NCBI GenBank assembly: GCA_946811185.2
Contig: OX328112.1
Coordinates: 17,837,215 to 17,901,214 of the forward strand
DNA: 64,000 nt
Reading direction: 5' to 3'
Source of the DNA: Hippopus hippopus
Taxonomy: Eukaryota > Mollusca > Bivalvia > Cardiida > Cardiidae
Under the pieces are notes generated by a model, which worked only from the letters and a program-made list of their open reading frames with translations, did not search any database and was not told where the DNA came from. A program made the translations under genes and the position numbers. Positions within the stretch are counted from its first letter, which is position 1. Every line of letters begins with the position of its first letter. Below, in pieces: positions 15,358 to 24,664 of this stretch.

Positions 15358-18300
15358 TCAGTCATATCCATATGGTACAGTGTCATAATTGTCTAGTTTC
15401 CTTCGCTTTGTATACACCATTTGATAACTTTTCTTTTCTTCTCTATTATACAATTTCCTCTTTCTTTTGTCTCTACATATTTTACATGGGTTGGTTACAA
15501 CAATATTTGAACTACTTTTTGAATCTGTTACTATAGCTTTCACGGCTTCAAAATTGATTAGTTTGCTATTAGTGTAGTTCAAAGTAAACCCTCTGACCTT
15601 ACATGTTTCCTCGTTGGTACTGGTCTTATATGCGTAATTCTTTGGACCTCCTGACACAAATTCTACAATATGCTCTCCTTGCTCCAGTTCATCCGTCAAC
15701 TCACCCAAGTAGTCCCCTAAGGGAGGATCAAACTCTCCGGGTCTACTCACGTAAATGACAGAGTCCGTGTCGTAGTACAACACTCTTTTATTCAACTTTT
15801 CGAGCACACTGTACAATTTTAATCGGGCCCAACATGTTGTAAAGGTCGCCAAGTAAATGTTTGTTTCGTTGTCTTCGGGGTGAAAGTCATGTTTATAAAT
15901 CCACTCTATTTGTATCATATCATTTGAGAGTATATGAAAGTTCAGAGGCTCTTTTGTAGGATCAGAAAATACTTGAAAAAATAAGTTTGCTTGACTCTCG
16001 TGATATATTTTGGTTTGACGCATATTGAGTCTCTGTCCAAACTTACCCCAAAAGCTATTGAGACAAAGTTTGGCCAGAGCTCTTTTGCCAGGGTTTTTTA
16101 CAATGCTGTTTTGATCCAGCAATACACCCTCTTTTTTATGATAATCTTCCATGTATTTTGTCATGTCTTGTTTCGTTTTGACCCAATCAGGAGGGCCACT
16201 CGCCTCTTGCTTAAATTTCAAAAACGTGTTGATATACTTGGCGAATAACCCCCCATCACCCGTCTCAGGATTATACTGTGTTGTTTCCTCCCAGTGGTAT
16301 ACTTCATATATTTTTTCTAGTGTGTAACCCAGTCTTAGAGCCGTTTTTATCTCGGGGATGCACCACGTGCCAATTAAAACCCTGTCTTCAGAAGAACATG
16401 TACATGAATCTTGATTCTCGGTATCCGCACAGGTACGACATAGAGGAAATTTCAGTTTGCCATTTGATCTATAGGGGAGGACTGGATGATACAGCCCTCT
16501 CGGGGGTAATGTCTTTATTTTGGCAATACCAAAATACTCCTCAAGCTTCCCGAAGTCTTTGGTCAAGATTTTGGGGTGACCTACGGGATACCGACAATAC
16601 TTGTTCACCCAAGGGTACAAACTTGTAAAGTCTACGTATTTGACCTGTTCATGTTCTTTGGTTTTGTAATAGAGTTGACTGGCATTAGTGCGCCCTCCGA
16701 AGAAACTCTCTCTTGGATCTAATCGGTCAGCTACATCTAATTGTGCAATGCATTCTTTGAGTTCTTCATTTTCGTCCTTTAATTTTTTGAAGTCATGGTC
16801 CCAAATACACACATACTTCATGCCTAATTGCTCGAGGTATGCTTTCTGTTTTAGAGTCAGAGCATACAATTCATTCAGTGATTGATCGGTGAGGGGGTGA
16901 TACGTGTCCTCTCGTTTGTCTGGGAAACACACAGGGCATCCGTGAAACACACATCCGTGGTACTCGTATGCTGTGTGTGTTTCTTCACAATATCCATCTA
17001 ATTTGTATCGTGTTCCTGGTATCTTTTTTTCACCTTCATTCAGTGCATGCTGAATGTGTACATGGTCTGTAAGCGCTCGCCACTCTAACCACTGAATTGA
17101 CACCTTACTGTATTGTTCTTTGTATCCACTGGGAGGAATCTTTGCTATCGGGGTGCTTACAAATTCTTTACCCTTGACTTTCAATTTTGCTGCACTCACC
17201 CATTCATCTTTCACCAGTACATACAATACTCCCTCACATAGTTTGGCTGGGATCCATTCATCAGTGTCATACAATTGTACCTTCCACTTTTCTTCTAGAA
17301 ATTTACTTCTAAACACATTCATGCATACTGATGCAATCGTAACACTGTCGAAAGGATCTACGGCCCCAAACCACCTTTTTTCAGTCTTTCCCTTTCCATT
17401 TATGACCTCTTTTTCTTCTCCCGTTGCATTCATTAACAAATATCTAAATTTCAAACATGCTTGTCTCAATATATCAACATCACTTCTACAATATTCTAAC
17501 ATCTCTTTTCTAAAATCAAAAACTTCACACTGTCTCTGTTTCAACCACTCTACTAACTCGCTTCTTTCTTTCTCACCCATGAAATCGTAACCATAATCTT
17601 TAGCATCAGGGTAGGGCCCAACATAATTTTGATTCTCTCTGGTATTAAAATAATGTGGGAACCACCCTTTTTTCAATTCATGTAAACCAAATGCTTTGGG
17701 TAATGCTGACAGTTTCATGGGTAAGAAGTTAAGACTGTCTATTACCTTGATATGTAAGTCTCGCTCTACTGTCATGTACATTATCTTGGACCCGTTGTAA
17801 ATAATTTTGTCTGGCCGTAATGACTGATCAACGAGGTACTCTAGCAGAAAGTAACCGTCATAACCTTTCATGTTATGAGCAACCACCTTGCAGTACTCGT
17901 GTTGTTCCGTAAATAACCATTGCCCAAACTGTTCAGCAGTATCATGTCCCTGGAAAGTGACTTCTCTAAAGCCACATGTCCCTGGACAAGGTCCCAAATC
18001 TTTCTCATCCAGATTTTTTTGACATTTTTTACAACGGCTACCGCATCTCTTACATACTGATTTGGCAGTCAATTCATTGTCAATACATTTTGGGCATACC
18101 GAATGAGCTAAGACAAAGTTGGGACGATGCGTAGTTCTACCGCACCATGACGTGTTGCAGTTTTTACACTTAGAACAAGACTTACATACCTGTGATGGTT
18201 GACAATCTGCGCATTCTATTTTCTTTTGCGGTATGTATCCATTCTCGCACTCACTCATATCATCCTGACTACACTCAAAATCAAAAAATATATATTTAGG

Positions 18301-20133
18301 TATAAACTTGTCCTTACATTCTTTCGCTCTTAAATAACACTGATGATCGTCCAACACATACTTTTTACAAGTCTTACAAAAGTATTCCCCACACACATGG
18401 TCCTCCTTCTTCCTTATGTCCGTCCTTAGTACCTTGTAACACCTGAAACACCTCCACCACTTTTCACACTGGGAAGGCCCACTGGGTTGACCTTTTCTCC
18501 TTCCATTTTTGTGTAAGGGTACTTTCTTGTGTTGTTTGTAACAATCATCTGACCTACAGTCCATGTTACAATCTGTGCACCTCAGAGTCTTGTTCGTTTT
18601 AGGGCAGTGGTCCCTCTTGCACACTATACATTTTTCTGCACACTGGTGATATTCCCTATTACTATAGTGTTTGAGACATTTTTCACAAAAATAGGAGTCG
18701 CTAAAAAACCCAGTGATGTTTGTTATGGCATGAAAGTGGTCGTCGTCCACCAAGTACACGTAGATACAGGGACGCCCGTCACTGCTAGGACCAGTAATAA
18801 ATTTATTGCCTAGGCGAGCGCTGATGACCATCACGCGTTCTCCTAGGATTTCCTCAAATGCCTCCACATCGTTGAGACTAGCTGTTCGGTCTATGGGTAC
18901 GCCTGCCATCTTACACAGAGCCCTTGCCAGCTGTCCTTGGTGTTTCTTCTTCTTTTTGACAAGGTCGTTATAGTAAGACAAGGGGACTTTTTGATATTCT
19001 AAAACCAACTCCAAGCTACTTTTTCCCTGTCTGTTTTTCGTTACCTCCTCCCATTCTTCCTTGGTACACCTCTTTAATTTTGCCCAGCTGACTCCAATGG
19101 CCCTTGCCATACACATTTTATCTTCATTCTCAATAGTCACTACCGAGCGTTTTAAATCCAATGAAGTGTTTTCACCTTTAATACGTATGATATGTTTTCG
19201 CTTGCCTCCTTTAGGTAGGTCAATGGTCCCTATTATTATATCAAAGGTCTCATCGATCGAAAGTTCCTGGTTACTATTGAGTACCTTTTCGAGGATCTCC
19301 ATAACTCTATTAGCGTCAAGGGTATCCCACTTCTGTAAAGGGACGACAACAGGGTTGTGCAAAGCATCGTGATATATCACGACACGACCTAGATCATTCC
19401 CCTGTAGGTGTCCTCGGGCCTCGTTAAGGGCTGCCTGGATCATGTCATGAAGTCCCTGCCTCACGTCTATTAACCGCTGACCATTGTACCGCTCATCCAA
19501 TTTTACTTGATATGTTGTATCTATTGCTGCATTTTTGGCATATGTGCGGGTGTCCTTCTTTCTCATTGTGTATTTCAGTTTGTTGTCGTTCTGTAGACCG
19601 GAGGGTCCCGCCCGTGGCTCTTCCCCTTCCCCTGTCTGAACAAATGGATCGTCCCAATCACCATCTTCCAAACACAACCTTGCTGTCTCGTTCATATCGT
19701 CATCAAAAAGATCGTTCTGTAGACCGGAGGGTCCCGCCCGTGGCTCTTCCCCTCCCCCTGTCTGAACAAATGGATCGTCCCAATCACCATCTTCCAAACA
19801 CAACCTTGCTGTCTCATTCATATCGTCATCAAAAAGAAGGGCTTTGACAGCTCCATCAATTTCCTCCTGTATTTGTACATACTCTAGCGATACGACCATG
19901 TCCTCCTCGTTAAAAGTAACCGGAGTCTGGATACGTCCACCTAGGGTTTGCAGCACCAAGTCCATTTGTTCTTCGATAAACTCATTATCATATTCCTGTT
20001 GTCTCAGCTGGAAAAGTCTAAGTCTTACAGACACGGAATCCTGGATCCCCATGGTCGTTGCAAAGTCCATAAGCTCATCCGGATCCGTATAAGAGTTTAT
20101 CATAACGTCCATTATTTCAGCCACAGCGTCCAT
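15358..20133 (-). CDS. polB: Protein-primed DNA polymerase B
   Basis: The 1,591-residue protein replicates the element and is intact. The N-terminal 480 residues include an acidic segment with a 42-residue tandem duplication (100-141 and 142-183). A cysteine-rich region at about 483-716 holds several C-x2-C pairs. Exonuclease motifs are ExoI FDFE (617-620), ExoII NMKGYDGYF (754-762) and ExoIII YCRSD (881-885). Between exonuclease and polymerase lies a DGY...YEYHGCVFHGCPVC segment (about 1046-1069), typical of Polinton polymerases and endonuclease-like. Polymerase motifs are DFTSLYP (1168-1174), KLCLNSFWGKFG (1355-1366) and YYDTDS (1453-1458). The tail is basic. The length is normal to long for Polintons. 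A TATATAAG box lies 60 nt before the ATG. Confidence 0.97.
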   Translation of the reverse strand: MDAVAEIMDVMINSYTDPDELMDFATTMGIQDSVSVRLRLFQLRQQEYDNEFIEEQMDLVLQTLGGRIQTPVTFNEEDMVVSLEYVQIQEEIDGAVKALLFDDDMNETARLCLEDGDWDDPFVQTGGGEEPRAGPSGLQNDLFDDDMNETARLCLEDGDWDDPFVQTGEGEEPRAGPSGLQNDNKLKYTMRKKDTRTYAKNAAIDTTYQVKLDERYNGQRLIDVRQGLHDMIQAALNEARGHLQGNDLGRVVIYHDALHNPVVVPLQKWDTLDANRVMEILEKVLNSNQELSIDETFDIIIGTIDLPKGGKRKHIIRIKGENTSLDLKRSVVTIENEDKMCMARAIGVSWAKLKRCTKEEWEEVTKNRQGKSSLELVLEYQKVPLSYYNDLVKKKKKHQGQLARALCKMAGVPIDRTASLNDVEAFEEILGERVMVISARLGNKFITGPSSDGRPCIYVYLVDDDHFHAITNITGFFSDSYFCEKCLKHYSNREYHQCAEKCIVCKRDHCPKTNKTLRCTDCNMDCRSDDCYKQHKKVPLHKNGRRKGQPSGPSQCEKWWRCFRCYKVLRTDIRKKEDHVCGEYFCKTCKKYVLDDHQCYLRAKECKDKFIPKYIFFDFECSQDDMSECENGYIPQKKIECADCQPSQVCKSCSKCKNCNTSWCGRTTHRPNFVLAHSVCPKCIDNELTAKSVCKRCGSRCKKCQKNLDEKDLGPCPGTCGFREVTFQGHDTAEQFGQWLFTEQHEYCKVVAHNMKGYDGYFLLEYLVDQSLRPDKIIYNGSKIMYMTVERDLHIKVIDSLNFLPMKLSALPKAFGLHELKKGWFPHYFNTRENQNYVGPYPDAKDYGYDFMGEKERSELVEWLKQRQCEVFDFRKEMLEYCRSDVDILRQACLKFRYLLMNATGEEKEVINGKGKTEKRWFGAVDPFDSVTIASVCMNVFRSKFLEEKWKVQLYDTDEWIPAKLCEGVLYVLVKDEWVSAAKLKVKGKEFVSTPIAKIPPSGYKEQYSKVSIQWLEWRALTDHVHIQHALNEGEKKIPGTRYKLDGYCEETHTAYEYHGCVFHGCPVCFPDKREDTYHPLTDQSLNELYALTLKQKAYLEQLGMKYVCIWDHDFKKLKDENEELKECIAQLDVADRLDPRESFFGGRTNASQLYYKTKEHEQVKYVDFTSLYPWVNKYCRYPVGHPKILTKDFGKLEEYFGIAKIKTLPPRGLYHPVLPYRSNGKLKFPLCRTCADTENQDSCTCSSEDRVLIGTWCIPEIKTALRLGYTLEKIYEVYHWEETTQYNPETGDGGLFAKYINTFLKFKQEASGPPDWVKTKQDMTKYMEDYHKKEGVLLDQNSIVKNPGKRALAKLCLNSFWGKFGQRLNMRQTKIYHESQANLFFQVFSDPTKEPLNFHILSNDMIQIEWIYKHDFHPEDNETNIYLATFTTCWARLKLYSVLEKLNKRVLYYDTDSVIYVSRPGEFDPPLGDYLGELTDELEQGEHIVEFVSGGPKNYAYKTSTNEETCKVRGFTLNYTNSKLINFEAVKAIVTDSKSSSNIVVTNPCKICRDKRKRKLYNREEKKSYQMVYTKRRKLDNYDTVPYGYD
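19587..19838 (-). repeat. 126-bp in-frame tandem duplication in polB
   Basis: Two adjacent 126-bp copies (about 19587-19712 and 19713-19838) encode two 42-residue copies of an acidic segment (LFDDDMNETARLCLEDGDWD and onward). The copies differ at only a few bases, so the duplication is recent. It preserves the frame and lies in a linker-like region before the catalytic domains. Confidence 0.92.
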
Positions 20134-20185
20134 GTTGCTCGATTGAAATCTGAAAACAGAATAGGTATGTTACCGAGTGTGTCTT

Positions 20186-20193
20186 CTTATATA
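20186..20193 (-). promoter_or_regulatory. TATA box of polB
   Basis: On the minus strand, TATATAAG lies 60 nt before the ATG of the polymerase, which places the expected transcription start about 30 nt before the ATG. A pyrimidine-rich TTCTGTTTTCAG, resembling a 3' splice site, lies between box and ATG, so an upstream 5' intron cannot be excluded. Confidence 0.6.
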
Positions 20194-20258
20194 CTCTCCA
20201 TTAGCCTCGTTTTGAGAAAGAGCTATTTTTAGATATACTAATTTAATACAGGCATACA

Positions 20259-21545
20259 ATATATGAAATCGGGGTAAAAGGCACCCGCTCAAGTCATTTC
20301 TTTAGTCAGAAAATGGATTTTATCGTGTTTTAAGTGAAATTTACTTTCGAATTTGATCATAGATGATAAGAACAGGCTCAATGACATTTTATCTAACAAG
20401 TTATCTCCAATACCTTCATACCTAATTTGAAAATTTTTATTTCTTGATTTAAAATGAAATATAGCGACAGTAGTATGTAATGTAATATATGAAATCGGGG
20501 TAAAAGACATCCGCTGAAGTCATTTCTGTAGTCAGAAAATGGATTTTGTCGTGTTTTAAACGAAATTTACTTTCGAATTTGACCATAGATGATAAGAACA
20601 GGCTCAATGACATTTTATCTAACAAGTGATCTCCAATACCTTTATACCTAATTTGAAAATTTTTATTTCTTGATTTAAAATGAAATATAGCGACAGCAGT
20701 ATGTAATGTAATATATGGAATCGGGGTAAAAGGCACCCGCTGAAGTCATTTCTGTAGTCAGAAAATGGATTTTGTCGTGTTTTAAACGAAATTCACTTTC
20801 GAATTTGATCATAGATGATAAGAACAGGCTCAATGACATTTTATCTGACAAGTGATCTCCAATACCTTTATACTTAATTTGAAAATTTTTATTTCTTGAT
20901 TTAAAATGAAATATAGCGACAGCAGTATGTAATGTAATATATGGAATCGGGGTAAAAGAAATCAGCTGAAGTCATTTCTGTAGTCAGAAAATGGATTTTG
21001 TCGTGTTTTAAACGAAATTTACTTTCGAATTTGATCATAGATGATAAGAACAGGCTCAATGACATTTTATCTGACAAGTGATCTCCAATACCTTTATACC
21101 TAATTTGAATTTTTTTATTTCTTGATTTAAAATGAAATATAGCGACAGCAGTATGTAATGTAATATATGAAATCGGGGTAAAAGACACCCGCTGAAGTCA
21201 TTTCTGTAGTCAGAAAATGGATTTTGTCGTGTTTTAAACGAAATTCACTTTCGAATTTGATCATAGATGATAAGAACAGGCTCAATGACATTTTATCTGA
21301 CAAGTGATCTCTAATACCTTTATACCTAATTTTTTTTTTTTTTTCTTAATTTAAAATGACATACAGCAACACTTGTATGGAATGCAATATATGAAATCGG
21401 GGTAAAAGGCATCCGCTAAAGTCATTTCTTTGGTCAAAAAATGGATGTTTTTCTCGCTTTTTAAACGAAATTCATGTTAGAATTTGATCATAGATGATAA
21501 GAACATGCTCAATGACATTTTATCTGACAAATTATCTCATATAGA
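20259..21545. repeat. 226-bp tandem array inside the Polinton (about 5.7 copies)
   Basis: The landmark ATATGAAATCGGGGTAAAAG (with single-base variants) recurs with its GAAATC at 20265, 20491, 20717, 20943, 21169 and 21393, giving an exact 226-bp period and then 224. Inner units are nearly identical; the outermost right unit is more diverged. The array separates polB from the metallopeptidase-like ORF. Minus-strand open frames run through it, but the unit is not a multiple of three. It lies upstream of the polB promoter. Confidence 0.93.
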
Positions 21546-21876
21546 GATAAAAGTTGAAAATCGACGTTCGGCGTAAATTCAAAAAGATTTTATCACTCAA
21601 AACTTGATTGCAATTTGTAACATTAGGTAAACAATTGTTACAAATTAGACTTACACGTTCATATATATGCAAAAATTAAAAGCCAGGTGTTTTTCTGCAG
21701 ATGTTTTAAATTTTTCAAAACGGAAAAGTCACTTTAGATTTAATATCAAACAGTGTCTGGTTGCACAAAAGTAGCACATTGTTAAATCGAGGATTTCGAA
21801 AAGAAAAATTGACGAAGTTTGTTTCAGCATATTTATTTCAATTTTGGGCACCTCTTCTTTTTACTGAAACTGAAGG

Positions 21877-22470
21877 ATGGATATTCTAAATTTACTGGAA
21901 ATTATAGTTATGTTTCATGCGATAGACATTAACCTTATAGAAGCTTTACGTTTTCTTTTAACAACAGGGATAGGACCATTCAAGTGCAAAGAGATGCGAG
22001 TCTCTTTATTTTACTTTTCAGGGTCACAATGGGTGAAAGAAGACATCACCTACCAACCACCCAAGTTCACTGATAAACGATGCCAAGTAATGATCTGTAG
22101 GGTTAATTCTTTTTTCGATGCTTTAATTGAACAGAACTCCTATGATGCGTTTGTAAAATATAGCAAAGAACTTATAGCTCAAATAATGTTCTGTCTACAT
22201 ACAAGAAGTACAGATAAAAAACAATTACACATTTATTTACACCCTGAAAAAGATTAGAATGATAATGGCTTCACAAAGTATGCTGGTCCTGAATTTAATG
22301 AAATACACATTTTTTGTGGCAATATGAACTCAAAAAGACAGTGTGCCGGAACAATTATACACGAGATGGGACATGCAATATTGCCAATTGGGAATGGACA
22401 TAACAATTTTTGGTTCACAACAAATACATGTATGTATGTAAAAAGAAAATCCTGTAATTCGCTAAAATAG
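21877..22470 (+). pseudogene. Zinc-metallopeptidase-like (possibly SprT-like) ORF with in-frame stop
   Basis: A 126-codon frame from ATG 21877 ends at TAG 22255-22257, and the same frame then stays open to TAG 22468-22470, 197 codons in all. The second part contains HEMGH (codons 162-166) followed by GH (174-175) and FW (178-179). An HExxH...GH..FW arrangement resembles the SprT/Spartan-type zinc peptidases, which cut DNA-bound proteins; other zincin families remain possible. The catalytic motif lies after the stop, so the first product alone would be inactive. Either the gene is a recent pseudogene or the stop is read through. It lies between the 226-bp array and the right TIR. I could not place the N-terminal half in a family. 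Confidence 0.6.
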
Positions 22471-23224
22471 TGTTTATGTGTGTTTGTGTGGGTGTGTGTC
22501 GGGAAAACTGTGTATATGTTTTTATATTGTAAAAAGGAATAGATTACAACGCTTTAAAGGTAGGTCGATTCATATTTTACTATCATATTTACTGCAGATT
22601 TTCATTGTGCACATTGAGAACCTTTCTTCTTTTCCCCCTGTACGCTTTCATTTTCTCCCCGTTCCGGTTAAATTTTCAGTCTTTTACCTCACTACCGTAA
22701 AAACCAGGGTTTGTATGGTAACGAGTTATAAGCGTTTACAAACAAGTGAAGTAAAACGGACTTACCTTTCTATAATCGAGGTTCCAACATCAATGATCTG
22801 GAAACGCTGTTACAACAATAAACTTTGTGCCATTTCTAACGCACACAACTTTTACTTTATTACTTAATTGTTTATTAATACCTAGAACCCCTATGTAAAA
22901 ACTAAATTGCTTTAGAAAATATACTCTTCTTCCAACAGTATATTGCCTGTCAGGAGAATCCAAACACAGCTGAACTGCATTAAGCAAGACAGTTTTACTG
23001 AAAAAAAAAGAAACTCCTGTATAGGATATGTTATACAAATGCTTTTCATAAGTATGATCTGATATTAAAATGTTCATTTTGAAAATAACTATCACATAAC
23101 AGACTCTCACATTCCTCCGAAAATGTACATTCATCTACAAAACGTTTGCCTTTTATATAGTTAACAGACAAAAGCGTTTGATAAAGTGTTTATAAATTCC
23201 ATGCATTTTTAATGAGAGGCGAAT
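22471..23224. other. Polinton interior without recognised gene
   Basis: This stretch lies between the metallopeptidase-like ORF and the inner edge of the right TIR. Two short open frames (129 codons forward, 114 codons reverse) show no family resemblance and are Phe/Leu/Cys-rich, as expected from AT-rich non-coding DNA. I see no protease, no repeat and no clear promoter. Confidence 0.5.
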
Positions 23225-24285
23225 GCTTTGTCTGAATTTCTGCAGACGATTCTATACAATCGCGCCAGACATCACGCATTTTAATCAGCGGAAAGCGACC
23301 TATTTTGTAAGAATATCGACATTTTCTCATGCATTTTTAATGAGAGGCGAATGCTTTGTCTGAATTTTTGCAGACGATATTATACAATCGCGCCAGACAT
23401 CACGTGGAAGAGTGTCGACATTTCTCAAACATTAAATCATTTTGATATGCGACTCTGTCAGGAGAGTATCGAAAGGTCTCATGAATTATAAAAAAAAAAA
23501 TCAGAATTTCTAAGAAAGCTAATGATCAAACCAACAGGGAATTTTATATTATGCCACCGCTATTTGGGGATCGTAGTAAGTTTTTCGCAAACTTTTCCAT
23601 GTAGAAGCGAGGACCTAAAAGCTGAGCTCTTAAATAGCTAGCGTGCAGGACTTGAGATGGGTCGTGGCTTCGATCCCTGGCTAGGTCGAGGACTGAAAAT
23701 TGTGAAACCATTTATTTCTCTACCACAGCTGACCATAATAATGGTTATGTGAGACAGCAGTCAGTGACTTGGAAAGAAAATGATGCCCTGGTAAAAGATA
23801 CTGCTGGAAAGCATGTATAGGTGCACTGGCCGCAGCGACTTAAGTGCAACAAAAATGTTGAAAACGGCGTTAAACACCATACGATTTTATTCATTAAAGT
23901 CAATACAAAACCTAGACTTTGAATGGTAAGGGGGGTAAAAGCGTTCACAGACAAAAGCATTTTTAGTAGAGCAACCTCTTTGAGAGAAAGTTCTCATGCA
24001 TTTTCAATGGCGAATGCTTTGGCTGAATTTTCGGTTCTATACAATCGGGCGCCGGCCTGATCGGTCAAAACGCGCCAAAACACGCTTGGAATTGTCATCT
24101 AGCCTCGGCAGGTGGGAGGCAACGAAAGCCAGACAAAAGGTATGCAAGATTACGTCATATTGCCACAGACAGTCTGACCTCCAACAGACAAAGGCCTCTA
24201 ACAATAGTCTGAACTGTCAAAGACAAAGGCCTGGCCCCTATAGTGCCGCAGGTAATTTGACCTGCATAGTGCCATAATTACTACT
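23225..24285 (-). repeat. Right terminal inverted repeat (1,061 bp)
   Basis: It is the inverted copy of 7006-8066 and has the same length. It carries the same three subterminal modules and the same captured SINE. The innermost module differs slightly (CTATACAATCGCGCC against the TATAAT form on the left). At the inner edge, similarity stops abruptly after CAGACAAAGC. Confidence 0.95.
23601..23881 (+). repeat. SINE captured in the right TIR
   Basis: This is the mirror copy of the SINE at 7410-7690. The tRNA-like head with GGCTTCGATCCC lies near 23667-23678, and the 3' part AATGTTGAAAACGGCGTTAA precedes ACACCATACG. Both TIRs share the insertion, so it entered one TIR and was copied to the other. 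Confidence 0.75.
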
Positions 24286-24291
24286 CACATT
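24286..24291. repeat. Right target-site duplication CACATT
   Basis: It is an exact copy of 7000-7005, immediately after the terminal CT of the element. Confidence 0.93.
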
Positions 24292-24356
24292 TGATTTGTC
24301 GTCTTCAAATGCTTTCTAATTGGAACAGTCTAAAATTTTGTCGTTTGGTAAGGAGC
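24286..24356. repeat. Right half of the repeat split by the Polinton
   Basis: The sequence from CACATTTGATTTGTCGTC through TTTGTCGTTTGGTAA continues the interspersed repeat interrupted at 7005, as shown by alignment with the reverse complement of 43201-43429. Confidence 0.8.
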
Positions 24357-24363
24357 GACATGC

Positions 24364-24610
24364 CTACCCCGGCCACCTACTCATAGTGCCGCATCGGATC
24401 ATTCCGCGCATACCGCACAGGCCGATTCGAGACGACATCGTCCAAAACCGTATGACCCACCATCCCACCAACGTCCACACCCAGACAAAATCCAATGTGA
24501 ACGTAACGTGCCGCCACGGATCAGCCCGTGAAGACTTCGTAGGTTGATCCGAGGCGACACTGCGCAAATGCCCAAAGACCCAAACCTGCAGGACACATAT
24601 AGTTATCAAT
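24364..24610. repeat. Decayed copy of the GACGACACTTTACGC hairpin family
   Basis: The layout matches the family at 33590-33835, 53433-53690 and 54285-54525: GGATCA...GCGCA...CAGGCCGATTCGAGACGACA, then GATCAGCC...GGTTGATCCGAGGCGACACT. Many substitutions have removed the perfect palindromes. Open frames here are by-products of the GC-rich repeat. Confidence 0.6.
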
Positions 24611-24664
24611 GTTTAATGTCCATCAGTCCAATATTAAGACCTTGTTCCATCAGGCAATGCTTTT

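Larger units (their letters stand above)
7006..24285. mobile_element. Polinton/Maverick element, 17.3 kb, near intact
   Basis: The element is 17,280 bp, begins AGTAGTAATTATGG and ends with the reverse complement (CCATAATTACTACT). It has 1,061-bp terminal inverted repeats and a 6-bp duplication, CACATT. It encodes the core Polinton set: chromodomain integrase, protein-primed DNA polymerase B, FtsK/HerA packaging ATPase, double-jelly-roll major capsid protein and penton-like minor capsid protein. These core frames are uninterrupted, and the TIRs are nearly identical over their length, so the insertion is probably recent. Extra genes include tandem PC4, BIR, TBP and a zinc-metallopeptidase-like ORF containing a stop codon. 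No adenain-like protease was recognised. Gene order is two convergent blocks meeting at about 13.43-13.54 kb. Confidence 0.97.

Noticed and set aside
20134..20180. Intron in the polB leader (TTCTGTTTTCAG acceptor)
   Set aside because: The nearest possible donor would give an intron of only about 27 nt, and the TATA box spacing places the transcription start next to this sequence. Not strong enough to annotate as an intron.
20289..21188. Serial minus-strand frames of 73-95 codons in the 226-bp array
   Set aside because: The 226-bp unit is not a multiple of three, so frames shift and end after one unit. The similarity among the products reflects the DNA repeat.
22478..23134. Two open frames (129 and 114 codons) near the right TIR as a hidden protease
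   Set aside because: Neither shows the His/Asp/Cys or other protease motif order. Both overlap or lie in low-complexity DNA.
24320..24609. Overlapping GC-rich open frames just right of the Polinton
   Set aside because: They lie in a decayed copy of the GACGACACTTTACGC hairpin repeat, which stays open by composition.
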